Of a DNA stretch of 64,000 nucleotides, positions 1 to 9,998 are shown one piece after another. Location: positions 186,001 through 250,000 of the forward strand of contig JADDOH010023187.1 of assembly GCA_016648135.1 (NCBI GenBank), in the 5' to 3' direction. The stretch is from Agrypnia vestita (lineage: Eukaryota; Arthropoda; Insecta; Trichoptera; Phryganeidae). The position numbers and the translations under genes are program-made. The notes beneath the pieces were generated by a model. It saw only the letters and a program-made list of their open reading frames with translations, made no database searches and was not told the origin of the DNA. Each line of letters opens with the position of its first letter. Position 1 is the first letter of the stretch.

Positions 1-275
1 TTCGATTTTCAATTTTTTTGTGGCGTTATGTTGGTACTTATATCTCTCACTTATGCCGACGAGTTCGGCCATTTTGAAAGTTCAGTTAATTTTTGACATT
101 TGCTTTGCTTGCACGTATTTTGGGTCGTCTTCGATTTTTGCCTATTCCAAAAAATGGATCAAAGAATCTGTATCACATTTTGTGTGAATAACACAATTAA
201 GTGAGCGGACGCATTGCAATTGTTGACTGTGGCATATGGTGAAGCTATCTTGGATCAAATCAACGTTTATCGCTA
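1..275 (+). mobile_element. Mariner 5' fragment, left arm of a head-to-head pair
   Basis: This segment matches, as an inverted copy, the mariner 5' region on the other strand at 500-800. It contains 5' UTR and then the start of a transposase frame at 154 (MDQRICITFC), which hits a stop at 202. Beyond the stop the frame continues with ADALQLLTVAYGEA, typical of the N-terminal helix-turn-helix of mariner transposases. The left end is cut by the window edge, and similarity to the other arm stops near 275. It is a dead remnant. Confidence 0.75.
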
Positions 276-820
276 AATTCGGTCGAGTTCTTGCCACAAG
301 ATAGAATGGTCAATAAGGAATATTACCTGCAAGTCATGCACAATTTTTGCGAAGCAATCCGCCGGAAACGCCCGGATGATTCGACGATTGGCCAATACTA
401 TTTTCTTCACTTCATCAATGTTTTCGTTGATGTTGACGTGCTCGGGCGTCCGGCACGCTCTTCGTCGTTCACACCTTCTCGGCCCTCTGAGAACATTTTG
501 TAACACCGATAAACGTTGCTTCGGCCCAAGGTAGCTTCATCATATGCTACAGTTAACATTTGGAATGCGTCCGCGCACTTTATTTTGTTTTTCACACAAA
601 ATTTGATACAGATTCTTTGATCCATTTTTTGGAATAGGCAAAAATCGAAAACGGGCCAAAACACGTGCAAGCAAAGCAGCTGTCAAAAATTAACTGAACA
701 TTCAAAATGGCCGAAATTATCGGCATAAGAGAGAAACATGAGTACCAACATAACTCTACAAAAAATCGAATATACGTAACCTGCGTAAATTCAAAATTCG
801 CCATACTTTTTGAACAGACC
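276..820 (-). mobile_element. Mariner 5' half, right arm of a head-to-head pair
   Basis: The 5' terminus reads on the minus strand from about 820 (GGTCTGTTCAAAAAGTATGG), as expected for a mariner terminal inverted repeat. It continues through 5' UTR into a transposase start at 624. The 3' half of the element is absent. Together with the left fragment it forms an imperfect palindrome of two mariner 5' ends facing each other. Confidence 0.75.
407..624 (-). pseudogene. Mariner transposase N-terminus
   Basis: From the ATG at 624 the translation begins MDQRICIKFCVKNKIKCADA and carries FQMLTVAYDEATLGRSNVYR, then MFSEGREGVNDEERAGRPST. These are the paired helix-turn-helix DNA-binding region and the GRPST linker seen in mariner transposases. 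Only about 70 of the usual roughly 345 residues are open. The frame shifts near 425, after which KKIVLANRRI can still be read in another frame. There is no catalytic DDD domain, so it cannot be active. Confidence 0.8.
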
Positions 821-1825
821 TCTTATAACTTTCAAAAATTCGATTTGTGGATGATCTTGTGATGGAATTGGTGAACTTTGCATTGTGTAGAGTGATCACT
901 TACTTAAGCTTGCTCATACAGATTTTGAACCCTGGGCCAACGTACAAAAGACTTGTTTCTCATATAAATAGCTTCGTCTCTTCGTCTCGTGAGACTAATA
1001 ATCCCGCAGTGGAAAAATCCAGTAATTGTGTTCTCAAAACGGACGTATAAAAAAATTAAGTTTGTTAATAAATTTTAGTATTGGTAAAAAAAAAAATTAT
1101 ATATTATAAAGTTTTCGTCTGCTGTAGATGAAAATTTGGATTCTGTTTAAGTATTTCTTTGTAGCAGGAAACCGAGCAAACTTTTGTGTCGAGAAACACA
1201 AAAGCACAAATGCACTAATTGCTTAAAGTTTTCTGTAAACAATAACGCCTTGAAGTAACTTTAAGGCTGGGCGGCATAAATAGTAGACCTCGAGTGACTC
1301 GCCCCGCCCGCCCCGGGGTCGCGAGACAATGGGGCCGGGAAGGAACTGCCTTCAGTCGTGTTAAGTAATAAACAGTGAATCAAACGCTACATTATCATCC
1401 GGGAATGGCTCGAGTTTTGTTCGCCATTTGCATGATCGCATAAATCAGCAGCGTTAGAAATATGGATTATGTGACAGGGTCGCGCGATTATACGCTCGAC
1501 CCTCGCTCCGAATCTAATACTATTAAAAACAATGGTTAATAATAATATTTCTTGTAAAGCTCGCGATCCGATGGTTCGTGCAATTTTTATTTTACTTTAT
1601 TGAGTTTATTAATTTTATAATATTATTTAACATGATAGGTGAATAAACAAAGCAACACTATATTACAATTGATAGTTACTTAATGATGCTAAATGATTAT
1701 GTATTTTAATTAAAATAAACTTTACATTGAACTACACGTAACGTAAAATACACTTAACAAGTAGGTTTTAAGGGTAGTTTGGCGTAAATTAAAATATATA
1801 TTCAAGTAGTATGATAATTTAAACG
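821..1825. other. No gene recognised; includes a short GC-rich patch
   Basis: A+T-rich sequence with no supported coding frame. A GC-rich patch at about 1290-1345 (runs of CCCCGCCCG and GGGGCCGGG) stands out, but it has no TATA-to-ORF context that would support a promoter call. Confidence 0.5.
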
Positions 1826-1862
1826 TCAATAATTGCTCCTCATTTTCAATATTGCTCAAGTA
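1826..1862 (+). pseudogene. LINE reverse transcriptase fossil, part 1 (interrupted)
   Basis: Translation gives SIIAPHFQYCSS, matching the [IV]xPHFxYCSS motif near the C-terminal end of many jockey/CR1-like reverse transcriptases. The frame is cut by the pogo-type insertion that follows and resumes at 3167. Confidence 0.65.
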
Positions 1863-3166
1863 GGAGAAGGTGGTCTGAGACGTCACAGCGGCTGAGATGG
1901 CATAGTCGGTATATCTCCACAATTCGCCGCCCAGTGACGTCTCCATCTACACGGGTAGATTACTAATGCAAACACGTCGCAACGTGCCCGTAGCCAGTGC
2001 GCGAGAACTATCCAGGTGGACACCATGCTTCTTTTCGTAAAATTGCCTCGCGTAAATTTATTTTTTCATAAAAGATTAACCAAAATTACAAGTATTCTAG
2101 ATAAGATATCAGGTAAATTTGAATGTATTTTTAGGGCTATGTATGATGATTACGGTTTACTGAAATTAGAGTAATGTAGCTTTCATATTAATGGAAATGC
2201 AATGTTTTTTCTCGGTTATGTGCCAACTGGGTAAGATGGCATAGGGGATATGCCATCTCACCAAGCAGACGATGTGGGAAGTTTTAATAAATCATTACGT
2301 AAATAAAGCAGTAACTAGTGCTACTAATTAGTTTATTGTGTAAAATAGTTGGTTTTCTGCGATAATAATTAGGTGAAAATTTACCTTTTTTGTTTTAGAA
2401 TGGCGTCATACATTAGAAAAATTAATCATACATTAGCTAGGCAAGCTTGGGATGAAAAAAATATTAGAGAAGCATTGCAGCGGTTCGTAGCAAAATAATG
2501 ATGGCAGCAAAAACATACAATGCTCCAGCTACTATTCTCCGACGTTGAGTAGAAAAAAGAGAATCATCAAAAGAGTATTTAGGTTAACATAAAGCTACAT
2601 TTACCAAAGATCTCGTTACAAATTTAAAAACAAGTTGTGTTGGCAGCTTGTGTGACGAGGAAGAACCATTTATGTCGGATGATGAAAACTCAACTTGCAT
2701 TTATTGCATGGAGTCTTGGAGTCATTCTTGCTCCAGGGAATGGTGACTTCAATGCCAAGTCTGCCATCAATGGTGCCACGCGGAGTGCATCAGATTACCG
2801 AAAACAGCAAAACGCGTTATTTGTGATATTTTAAAGTAACCCTTACCTAAAAACTTTATAAATAATGCGTTTTGCTTACTTTGCCATCTACCTGGGTGCA
2901 TATAGTGGGTATTGTTCAATGTATGCCATCTCACCCTTATGGGGTATGCCATCTCACCCATGGGGGTTGGGTGAGATGTATTTAAGAAACATTTTTACTT
3001 TTGATTATTTTTAAAAGAAAATATAGTTTTTGTTAAACTTTTAGATTGTTTATTTAATAATAATTAACTCTTATTTAATACAGAATGGCTATTTACTTCA
3101 ATTTAATTACGTGTTTTCTCAAAATCAATCTTTTCAAAATCTATGCCATCTCAGACCACCTTCCCC
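1863..3166 (+). mobile_element. Pogo-type (Tc1/mariner superfamily) element, internally deleted
   Basis: Terminal inverted repeats start GG(A/G)GAAGGTGGTCTGAGA at 1863 and end with the complement at 3166. A TA dinucleotide flanks both ends (1861-1862 and 3167-3168), the Tc1/mariner target duplication. The motif TGAGATGGCATA recurs inside the ends and in subterminal positions (around 2230-2265 and 2925-2965), suggesting repeated transposase-binding sites. The interior holds both ends of a pogo-like transposase gene. At 1.3 kb it is shorter than autonomous pogo elements (about 2 kb or more), so it is a deletion derivative. Confidence 0.8.
2400..2839 (+). pseudogene. Pogo-like transposase remnant: psq HTH start plus C-terminal zinc cluster
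   Basis: The ATG at 2400 follows a TTTTTTGTTTTAG acceptor-like stretch. It opens MASYIRKINHTLARQAWDEK then NIREALQ, the psq/CENP-B-type helix-turn-helix seen at the start of pogo/Tigger transposases. After a frameshift, AAKTYNAPATILRR continues the domain. The DDE catalytic core is missing. The 3' part reads CIYCMESWSHSCSREW, stop, LQCQVCHQWCHAECIR, a PHD-like Cys/His cluster of the type found at the C-terminus of insect pogo transposases. One in-frame TGA replaces the expected Trp in that cluster. Confidence 0.75.
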
Positions 3167-3579
3167 TACTTTGTACTTGAGTAACGAAAAATACATAAAA
3201 AAATTGGAAATTCAACAAAACAGAGCGATGGGAATCATTATAAATATAAAAAAAAATAGATTTGGCTCAAAAAAGTAAAAGAAGTAGGTACTAAAGCCAA
3301 ATACCAATGATTTTTATATTAAATTACATCTAAAATGATATAATGGCAAAACACTTCAAAAATAAAGTAGCATAAGCCTAACACATCGACATAACGTAAG
3401 AAATTCAAAGGACAAAATTATTAAATTCACAAAACTGTCTTTATTAAAAAAAATACAATAATCTATCCACAGAACATTAAAAAATAACGAAATATTATCA
3501 TTTTCAAGAAAGAATCCAGAAGTCACATCACAGAATAAAAAAATTGAATTATTGTATAAAATTGAATATATTCATGGTT
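3167..3579 (+). pseudogene. LINE reverse transcriptase fossil, part 2
   Basis: It resumes the frame interrupted at 1862 and reads LYLSNEKYIKKLEIQQNRAM then GIIINIKKNRF. This is the (I)QNRAMRII motif that follows the PHFxYCSS motif in jockey/CR1-like LINEs. Further fragments such as HRHNVRNSK fit the usual LINE tail. Multiple stops show decay. Confidence 0.65.
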
Positions 3580-3603
3580 AATATTATTTTATGATAATTG
3601 TAT

Positions 3604-3788
3604 TTTTTTTTTTTTAAATAAAGATGTGAACACGGAATACGCGTCACATCAATATTCTTACTATTTTCAAACTAAGCTAAACACTTGTGCTATGAAAATA
3701 GGACTAACTTGCTAGTCTGGAGTGAGGTTCGAACCTGTGACCTTTGGATCACGAGGCCAGTGCTAACCACAAGACCAACAAGCTACTC
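3604..3788 (-). mobile_element. tRNA-derived SINE, family 1, copy 1
   Basis: Read on the minus strand from 3788, it has a tRNA-like head: an A box in CTTGTGGTTAGCACTGG and a perfect B box GGTTCGAACC (plus-strand 3726-3735). A tRNA-unrelated body follows, ending in an A-run (the T-run at 3604-3615 on the plus strand). The head (AGCACTGGCCTCGTGATCC) looks most like tRNA-Thr. Length is about 185 bp. A second copy lies at 45227-45406. Not a functional tRNA: the acceptor stem does not pair and there is no 3' tRNA end. Confidence 0.75.
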
Positions 3789-3857
3789 ATTATTTATTAT
3801 TAACTAAATAAAGAAGTACAAATAAAAAATATCTATTAGAAATCACTTTACATTTTT

Positions 3858-4253
3858 ACTCCCTTTACTCATGGCGTCTGCTTGCTAGATGAAAAAACTT
3901 TGGATCGATTTTTAACCCATTTCCCGTAACCAATCGAGCTAAAACTTTGCAAGCAGACTCGTGGCAACGATCAAGAAGATCTATCAAATTTTCGTTAAAA
4001 AAAAAAAAAATTGGATTTTTCAAATTTTTAATGGTTTTTTCATACAACTTACCAAGTTGTATGAAAATATTTCAACGCGTCTGGTAGCCACGGAACCTGA
4101 GTAATGTATAATTTTGGATTTTTGGAAATTTTTTATTACTCCCTTTCGTAGCGTCGCTTGACCGAAGACCAACGCGTGGGTTAAGCGCCAAACCAGTTTC
4201 CACTAGTAAATGAGAAAGATAATAAAAACTTGTTTTTTATGGGTTACTTTTTT
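3858..4253 (+). repeat. ACTCCC family repeat, copy 1
   Basis: Starts ACTCCCTTTACTC and ends in TTATGGGTTAC followed by a T-run. The shared core contains TTTGGATCGATTTTTAACCC, ATCCAATCGAGCTGAAAC-like and GCAAGCAGACTCGTGGCAAC blocks. This copy carries the longer internal version with a second ACTCCCTTTCG at about 4138. No terminal inverted repeat or coding capacity is seen. It abuts the next copy head to tail. Confidence 0.75.
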
Positions 4254-4553
4254 ACTCCCTTTATATTAATTCGTGGCGTCTGCTTGCTTGCCGTCGAAAA
4301 AACTTTGGTTCGATTTTTAACCCTTTTCCCATGATCCAATCGAGCTGAATCTTTGCAAGCAGACTCGTGGTGACGATCAAAAAGATCCATCAAATTTTCG
4401 TTAAAAAAAATTATACATTTTTGGATTTTTCAAATTTTTAATGGTTTCTTCATACAACTTAGTAGGTAAGTTGTTGTATACAAACCAGTTTCCACTAGTA
4501 AATGGGAGAGGGAGTATAATAAAAACTTGGTTTTTATGGGTTAGTTTTTTTTT
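4254..4553 (+). repeat. ACTCCC family repeat, copy 2
   Basis: Begins ACTCCCTTTATATTAATTCG immediately after the T-run of copy 1 and ends ATGGGTTAG plus a T-run. It is the shorter version of the family. The perfect head-to-tail abutment means either insertion of one copy into the T-run of the other or a tandem duplication. Confidence 0.75.
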
Positions 4554-5568
4554 GTTTCATGTTACTTTTATTTAAAATTGTTAGTTTCATGGTGCTGGTT
4601 GGCACTTTTTTTAATTTTTGAAATAATATCATGCATATAAAATATAATAAATGTTGAATATAACGTCAGTCTAGGACCATTTATTAGGGTAGTATTTATT
4701 ATTATATAGGAGACATTCTCCGGTTCCATAAAAAGTTTATACTTTCATGGGACTGTAAAAAATTTGAAAAAAAATCCATCCAAATTTAATAAGGTGTATC
4801 ATATATGTAAAATGTAATGTAAACATAAATATTACAAATAAAAAAAGTGTTTTGTGTCTTTTTCAACTTCGAACCGATCTTTACCTATTAATTAATTAAA
4901 CGCATTGTATTATTTTGAAGTAAAGGGTTTAATAATATGACATTTTTGATCTCGGTACTTATGTAAAGTTGTTCACTCGTTGCCTCTACACAAAGCTGTA
5001 AAGCAGTACAGATTGGCTGTAATTATTCATTTAGTATATTTAATACTAAACAAGTTCCTTAAGTTAATTACCAAGCAATCATAAAGATTTGTCTTACAGT
5101 GAGTACAATTGCAAAGTACACTTGCATAGATATATAGACACAATATCTGTTATAATAAATATAAATCTTGTTTATGTATGAAAGAAAATATATGGCTCAT
5201 TTTAAGAGTTCTTTTTTATTACAACGTTCAAACAAAATTCACTATTCCCAGAGAAAAATCTATATTTGCTTCTCTATCCGTAGCCAGCAGCCATGACATA
5301 AATGGAGTATGTAGGTATCAATTATCCCGGTGTCTATGGTTTTATAACGAGGCTTTAAATTGGCTCATTCTTTTTTTTATTTTTGGTGGAGAGTTTATAT
5401 GTTATATTATAGTTTTTGTGGTTAATAAAAAAAACGTTTAATAAATAATCGAATGTGAAAGCGTTCACTTTGTAGAAATAAAAAAAAAAAAAATTATATA
5501 TGTGTATATATTTTTTTGTTTTCTTCCAATAATTTTGTTTCACACGAGTATATCTTTATGTGTTTTAG
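4554..5568. other. No gene recognised
   Basis: Very A+T-rich. No motif, repeat family member or supported reading frame was seen. The last 60 bases are pyrimidine-rich and lead into the acceptor-like site at 5567-5568. Confidence 0.5.
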
Positions 5569-5832
5569 GAATATCAGTTTCATTTTTCGTATACGCGTAG
5601 ACTAAAGTGGTATATTGTTGCAGATCTAGAACAAAACATTTTTGATTTCGAAAAACACCAGGGAAACCACGTTTATGGTGGAGGAATTACCTGCTATAAT
5701 TCAATGGATCTACTAACTGTTACGGCAAACCAAAATGACCCATCTGCAAGTTTTATTATGTCATCACGGAATGATAAGCAGAAGGAATTGCACACTGTCC
5801 GAATCCCTTATAATGTCACTTTGAAAGAATAG
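5569..5832 (+). CDS. Candidate terminal exon of an unidentified gene
   Basis: A T-rich tract ending TTTATGTGTTTTAG resembles a 3' splice site. From the next base an 87-codon frame runs unbroken to TAG at 5830-5832. It begins EYQFHFSYTRRLKWYIVADL, contains VYGGGITCYNSMDLL and ends PYNVTLKE. In DNA this A+T-rich an open run of that length is unlikely by chance. I do not recognise the family, see no transposon motif, and found no matching donor exon upstream. It could be a host last exon, or a coding scrap carried by the LTR-like repeat that follows. Confidence 0.35.
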   Translation, partial: EYQFHFSYTRRLKWYIVADLEQNIFDFEKHQGNHVYGGGITCYNSMDLLTVTANQNDPSASFIMSSRNDKQKELHTVRIPYNVTLKE

Positions 5833-5849
5833 AAAGGCTTTAAAGATGT

Positions 5850-6298
5850 CTAAAATTATCTAAAACCTTTGGAAAACATCTACAAACGACTTCAACAGCC
5901 CAGAAGCCTCGGAAACCTTCTTCTAAATACAAGAATGATCTAGAAAGCTAGAAAATACCGGGACTACGCCGCAGCGCGAGAGTCATGTTTTGACAGTTCG
6001 TTCGTCCAGACATGGTTGCCAGTCGTGAGATAATCGAAAATAATCGAACGGAGTACCTGAGTGGCCAAATAAACCAGTGCGACTATGTACGAGAATTAAA
6101 TATTCTACGAGCGATAAATAAGTGTTACCCAGCGAAAACAAAGTGTTCATATACGAGTGATAATTTGCGAAATAATTTGATTTAAAGAATAGTATACTAA
6201 TTTAATTCATGTTAAGTGACTTAGTACATTGAATATTTAATTATCATTAACCAATTTCCAGTGCTTTAATTTGCCTCCCGCAGCCACCTCACGTGACA
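5850..6298 (+). mobile_element. LTR-like dispersed repeat, copy 1
   Basis: Resembles, in opposite orientation, the repeats at 44695-45209 and 60816-61325. Shared blocks include GTGTTACCCAGCGA-like sequence, a GTTTGACAG/TTTTGACAG block and an AATAAA-type signal. It ends CACGTGACA, comparable with the CCACGACA end of the other copies. No internal retroelement genes flank it, so if it is an LTR it is solo. The LTR assignment is inference from TG...CA ends, TATA-like and polyA-like motifs. Confidence 0.4.
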
Positions 6299-6883
6299 AT
6301 ATTGTAAAAGGTAAAAGTATGTACCAAGCTAATTCATTTTTGTTGTATTATCAAATATTTTATACAATTGAACTGTTAAATACTATTTTTTAAAGATAAT
6401 TTTTATCCCTTTGATCTCCACCTTTTTTATTTTAATATTATACCATAATTAAAATGATTTTGCGAGGGTCGATTTCATTCAAATAATTTGAATGATCTTT
6501 TAAGATTTAGCCTTAGCCTTAGGCTTATTGTCAAACCAAAATTAAACATAAATATTGTGGATAGTTTTTCAAAAATATTATTAAAATGTATTTAATACTT
6601 TTTAAAAAGCTCGAGTACTAGGTTTATATCATGTCGAATATCATAATAATCGAATCAAAAAATATTTCAAAAACACGACACCATCAATAGAGGATTCCAA
6701 TTAGCGATACATTTCAATAAACCACATTTACCGCTTTCATTTATTAACAATTTACAGGCTCATAACAGATACAATACTCAAATAGTATAAAATACTCAAA
6801 AATAAAAATTTTGTATGATTTAATTTATAAAACAAAATTACAACCACTTAATTAATTTTTATTTTATTTAATTCAAGAATTTA
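6299..6883. other. No gene recognised
   Basis: A+T-rich sequence without supported coding or repeat structure. It may include decayed upstream sequence of the LINE tail that follows. Confidence 0.45.
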
Positions 6884-7415
6884 ATGTACCTACCGTCACT
6901 CACAAATATATACAAAACAAACTCCCTTTGCCAAATTAACAAAGAATATTTTATAAATAAATCTCACCCCTTAGACTGTATAAGTAATAGACATAGAACA
7001 AAGGGACAAATAAAGATACCATATTTAAGAACCACCATGGCACAACATCATTATACATACTTGGGAGTTAAATGGTACAATACATTGTTATCGCAAAACA
7101 AATTTCAAGAAAGGAACATTCCAAAATACGAACAGTTTAAGAAAGAAGTCAAATCCTTGATTTTCGACCACGATGAATCGTCACACTGTCCACATATCTC
7201 TTTTATACTTTAATTCTTTGGTTCTTCTTTTATACTTTATACTTAAATACTTTAATTCGTTTTATACTTTTATTCCTTAGTTCTTCTTTTATACTTTAAT
7301 ATAGCTTGTTAATACTCCTCCCATAAGCTCGGCTTTGGCTCATATTATGGGGAGTATAATGTCTGTAAAAATGTTATAATATAGAATCAATTTATTATTA
7401 AAAACATGTATCTAC
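6884..7415 (+). mobile_element. LINE 3' end (C-terminal tail plus 3' UTR), family with a copy at 59455
   Basis: The coding tail contains NRHRTKGQIKIPYLRTTMAQ then YTYLGVKWYNTL and ends near EQFKKEVKSLIF. This matches the layout of jockey/CR1-like LINE C-termini (N-R-rich strand, LGVKWYN motif, FKKxVK end). The 3' UTR has TACTCCTCCCATAAGCTCG and GGGGAGTATAAT, and the same UTR occurs reversed at 59455-59745. The reverse transcriptase core is missing, as in a 5'-truncated copy. Confidence 0.7.
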
Positions 7416-7504
7416 TCATCTACTGTAAAAATATGAATTTAAAAAAAAAGTGTTTTATTAAAACTTGGCGACATCCAAGTGAAAAATATTCGCAATATTT
7501 AACA

Positions 7505-7624
7505 GGCTTTAAGACTTGACATGAGCATCTCATAGATGAAAGAGTGGTACAACTGCTTAAAAGATGGCCGAACATCAAAGGACAGCAAACCGTGTCTCGG
7601 AAGGCCCCTAACGAGCCTCAATAA
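7505..7624 (+). pseudogene. Mariner-like transposase fossil, part 1 (interrupted)
   Basis: Reads KEWYNCLKDGRTSKDSKPC then LGRPLTSL on the plus strand, matching the KEWYxRFKDGRTSxxxxxRSGRPSTS segment between the two helix-turn-helix motifs of one group of mariner-like transposases. The frame is cut by the MITE inserted at 7625 and continues at 8386. It is a different mariner lineage from the one at the window start. Confidence 0.7.
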
Positions 7625-8382
7625 AGCCATGTATTCACTAGGGGACAAATTGTCCCTCAACAGCACGCGTGGCACAGAGTCTACGTGACGTTGCAACGTC
7701 GTGCACTGTTCCGCGACGGCGCGCACAACATAACGGGGCATTTCTACGTGCCGTGGCAACGTTGCCATGCGCACGGTACCCGAGCGTACTCACTGCAACA
7801 TTCCGCGGAGCATCAGTACCACGTGGTATGTTTACAAGTGAATACGCATGCGCTGTATCTGTCAAGATGACAGTGTGGGGAAACGAAATTGTTCTTGAAC
7901 TCATCGAGCTGTATCGATCGAAGATCGCATAGAATGTCCGTCCTTCTTTTTCTTTGCAGTAAAGAATTTCGCATTCTCCTCTTTTTTCTCCTCTTACGTT
8001 TCGATAAACTCATTAATATAAACAGATACGCAGTTGACATCATAACCTCCTAGGGCCACATTTCCGTGACGTGGAAAACAATAATTATTTGCAAAAAGGA
8101 CCTTGTTTTTAATAATATTCAATTTACTACAATAAAACCTCGTTTATTTGAAATTGCGACCCAAAAAAACATTTCGAATTGCGCGGAACCCCGTTTTCGC
8201 CAAATGAGATACCGCAGCTGTCAACATAAGTTCATCGGGTGACATTTCCGCGACAAGATATGCGAGTCCCGGTGTGTACACGTCAAATGGCCGCGTCATT
8301 GTCCCCGAAACATGAGCGTAGATGTTGATGCGACATGCCGAGCGGAATGTTTCGCGATTTGTCCCCTAGTGAATACATGGCT
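7625..8382 (+). mobile_element. PIF/Harbinger-like MITE with TAA target duplication
   Basis: Inverted termini AGCCATGTATTCACTAGGGG at 7625 and the complement ending at 8382, extending about 26 bp. The flanks are TAA on both sides (7622-7624, 8383-8385), the TWA target typical of PIF/Harbinger. The interior is unusually GC- and CpG-rich in its left half. It carries the start of a MADF-like gene but no transposase. Excision plus loss of one TAA rejoins a mariner-like frame. Confidence 0.8.
7867..7932 (+). pseudogene. MADF-domain protein start inside the Harbinger-like MITE
   Basis: ATG at 7867 opens MTVWGNEIVLELIELYRSK, matching the first helix of a MADF (Myb/SANT-like) DNA-binding domain. It stops at TAG after 21 codons. 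One base change near 7922 would extend the domain (downstream sequence reads NVRPSF in another frame). PIF/Harbinger elements encode a Myb/MADF-type protein beside the transposase, which fits the TAA duplication. The domain call rests on a short segment. Confidence 0.5.
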
Positions 8383-8460
8383 TAAGCACGTGCGGACATT
8401 GGTCATGCAGGACCGTCGTAACATAATATGTAGTCCGAGAACTTACAAGCGAGGGAGGGG
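8383..8460 (+). pseudogene. Mariner-like transposase fossil, part 2
   Basis: Continues the frame interrupted at 7624: NKHVRTLVMQDRRNI, matching the (E/K)xVRxLVMxDRRLT segment that precedes the second helix-turn-helix in the same mariner group. It decays soon after. Confidence 0.65.
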
Positions 8461-9708
8461 TAAGCATTGAATCGTCCATTCAAGTTAGTTTGATCGAAAA
8501 TTTAGGCTTGCAGAGTGTTTGCAATTTCGACGAATATTGTTTATATTGGTTGATTATGAAAGTGATCCAAATTTTTGATTATTTTGTTCATAAGTTGGCT
8601 TGTTTAAAATGAACACTTAATTTATTCTGATACCGTTTGAACCCTGCAATTTTTACTGCAGTTTGTTCGCCGAGAAATACAGAATTCCTTTAATTTATTT
8701 GTTTTTTTCTGAAAAAATTTGAAATCCTTTTCGGGTAGAAAATAGTAGCAATACTTTATTAATTTATTTATTTATTTATTCTTGCATGCCAAGCTCTAAG
8801 GGCTTCAAAATATTGACTAAATTTATAATTTATTTCGCTCTGCGTACTTCTATGGTTACACCCAATCAATTTTTTTTCAAGCAATTCTTTATTCTTAAAT
8901 TTTTTTTAAACTTAACCGATTAAGAGTTTGAAGAATCAAGTTAAGAAAGTGTTATAAATATTTCACATTTTTTATAACTGTGTATTTGTAGAATCACAGA
9001 GTACAAAATTGTACAGCAATGAACCGTACCCCTTCTTAAGGCGAGGGAATTGGGTCACATAGGATGGGTCACACAAGAAAAATATCCCCCTCGCCTTTAT
9101 TTGACACACATTTATACTGCATTTAAAGTATTTATTCTACTTAAGTCCCCTAATAAACAAACCCTTTTTTACAATAGACATTGTTCCAAATTTTTAAAAA
9201 TATCTTTCCATACCGAGTCTCTTCAAGTTAAAACATATTTTTGTAATAACGGGCGACAAAAGAAATTTTTTTTGACCTTATCATTATTGTTTTAAAACTT
9301 ACAAGCTCATGTCAAACGTATTGGAAACAGGTGTGAAACCAGACTGTGCATCAAAAAATGTAATTTACTTTCTTTATTTTAGTGGTCTGTGTGTAAAATA
9401 CATTTTTTAATTCTAGAATATTTGAATAATTATTTATCCGATATGGTTAAATTTTTTGCAGGTAGTAATTAAAATTAATAGTTTCATAAAGACACATACC
9501 TACCTTCATATATTAAAATTATTTTATTTTTTAATTTTTTAACCGCTTTACTAAACCAGAGTATTTTGAAATTATCAATTTAACCGGTTGACCGGTTTCA
9601 TTTCTAAACCAATGACGAGAGGATAGTAACTCAGAGGATATTCCCGGAACCGAGCAGGGGAGACGTTTTTTACAACAAATAACGCAAAAGATAAAATCAA
9701 AAATTTAA
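8461..9708. other. No gene recognised
   Basis: Contains a (TTTA)n tract at about 8755-8780 and a short palindrome with AACCGGTTGACCGGTT near 9583. No coding region is supported. Confidence 0.5.
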
Positions 9709-9998
9709 AAAAGTATATAAACTAGAGTGTGACGACTGCCAATCAGTGTTCTCGGAACATAAAAAATCGTGGCAGAAATTTAAAGTAGATTCTAAGTTCG
9801 CGAAACATTTGATAGATAACAACCATAAAATAAATTACCAATCTGCGCCAATTCCACTGCAGTTCGAGACCAAAGGCTTTCAGATTAAATTTTTTTGAAC
9901 AGCTAGAGATCACTAAACATGAAGTTGATAAGAAAATCATAAACGAACAAGTAAATATTTATACATCCCCTCTACTTTTCCATTTCATTCTGCCGTAA
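9709..9998 (+). pseudogene. Penelope-like element GIY-YIG endonuclease remnant
   Basis: Reads VYKLECDDCQ, the first half of the GIY-YIG fold signature (xYKLxCxxC). The YIGxTGR strand has been lost by deletion. It continues with SKFAKHLIDNNH (the conserved AxHLxxxxH helix) and then, after a frameshift at about 9896, FEQLEITKHEVDKKIINEQV ending at TAA. That C-terminal tail (LEIxKHxx...LNEQ) is typical of PLE endonuclease domains. The reverse transcriptase is absent. Confidence 0.75.

Noticed and set aside
3718..3790. Possible tRNA gene on the minus strand
   Set aside because: A and B boxes are present, but no acceptor-stem pairing, and an attached body and A-tail exist in a second copy, so it is a SINE head.
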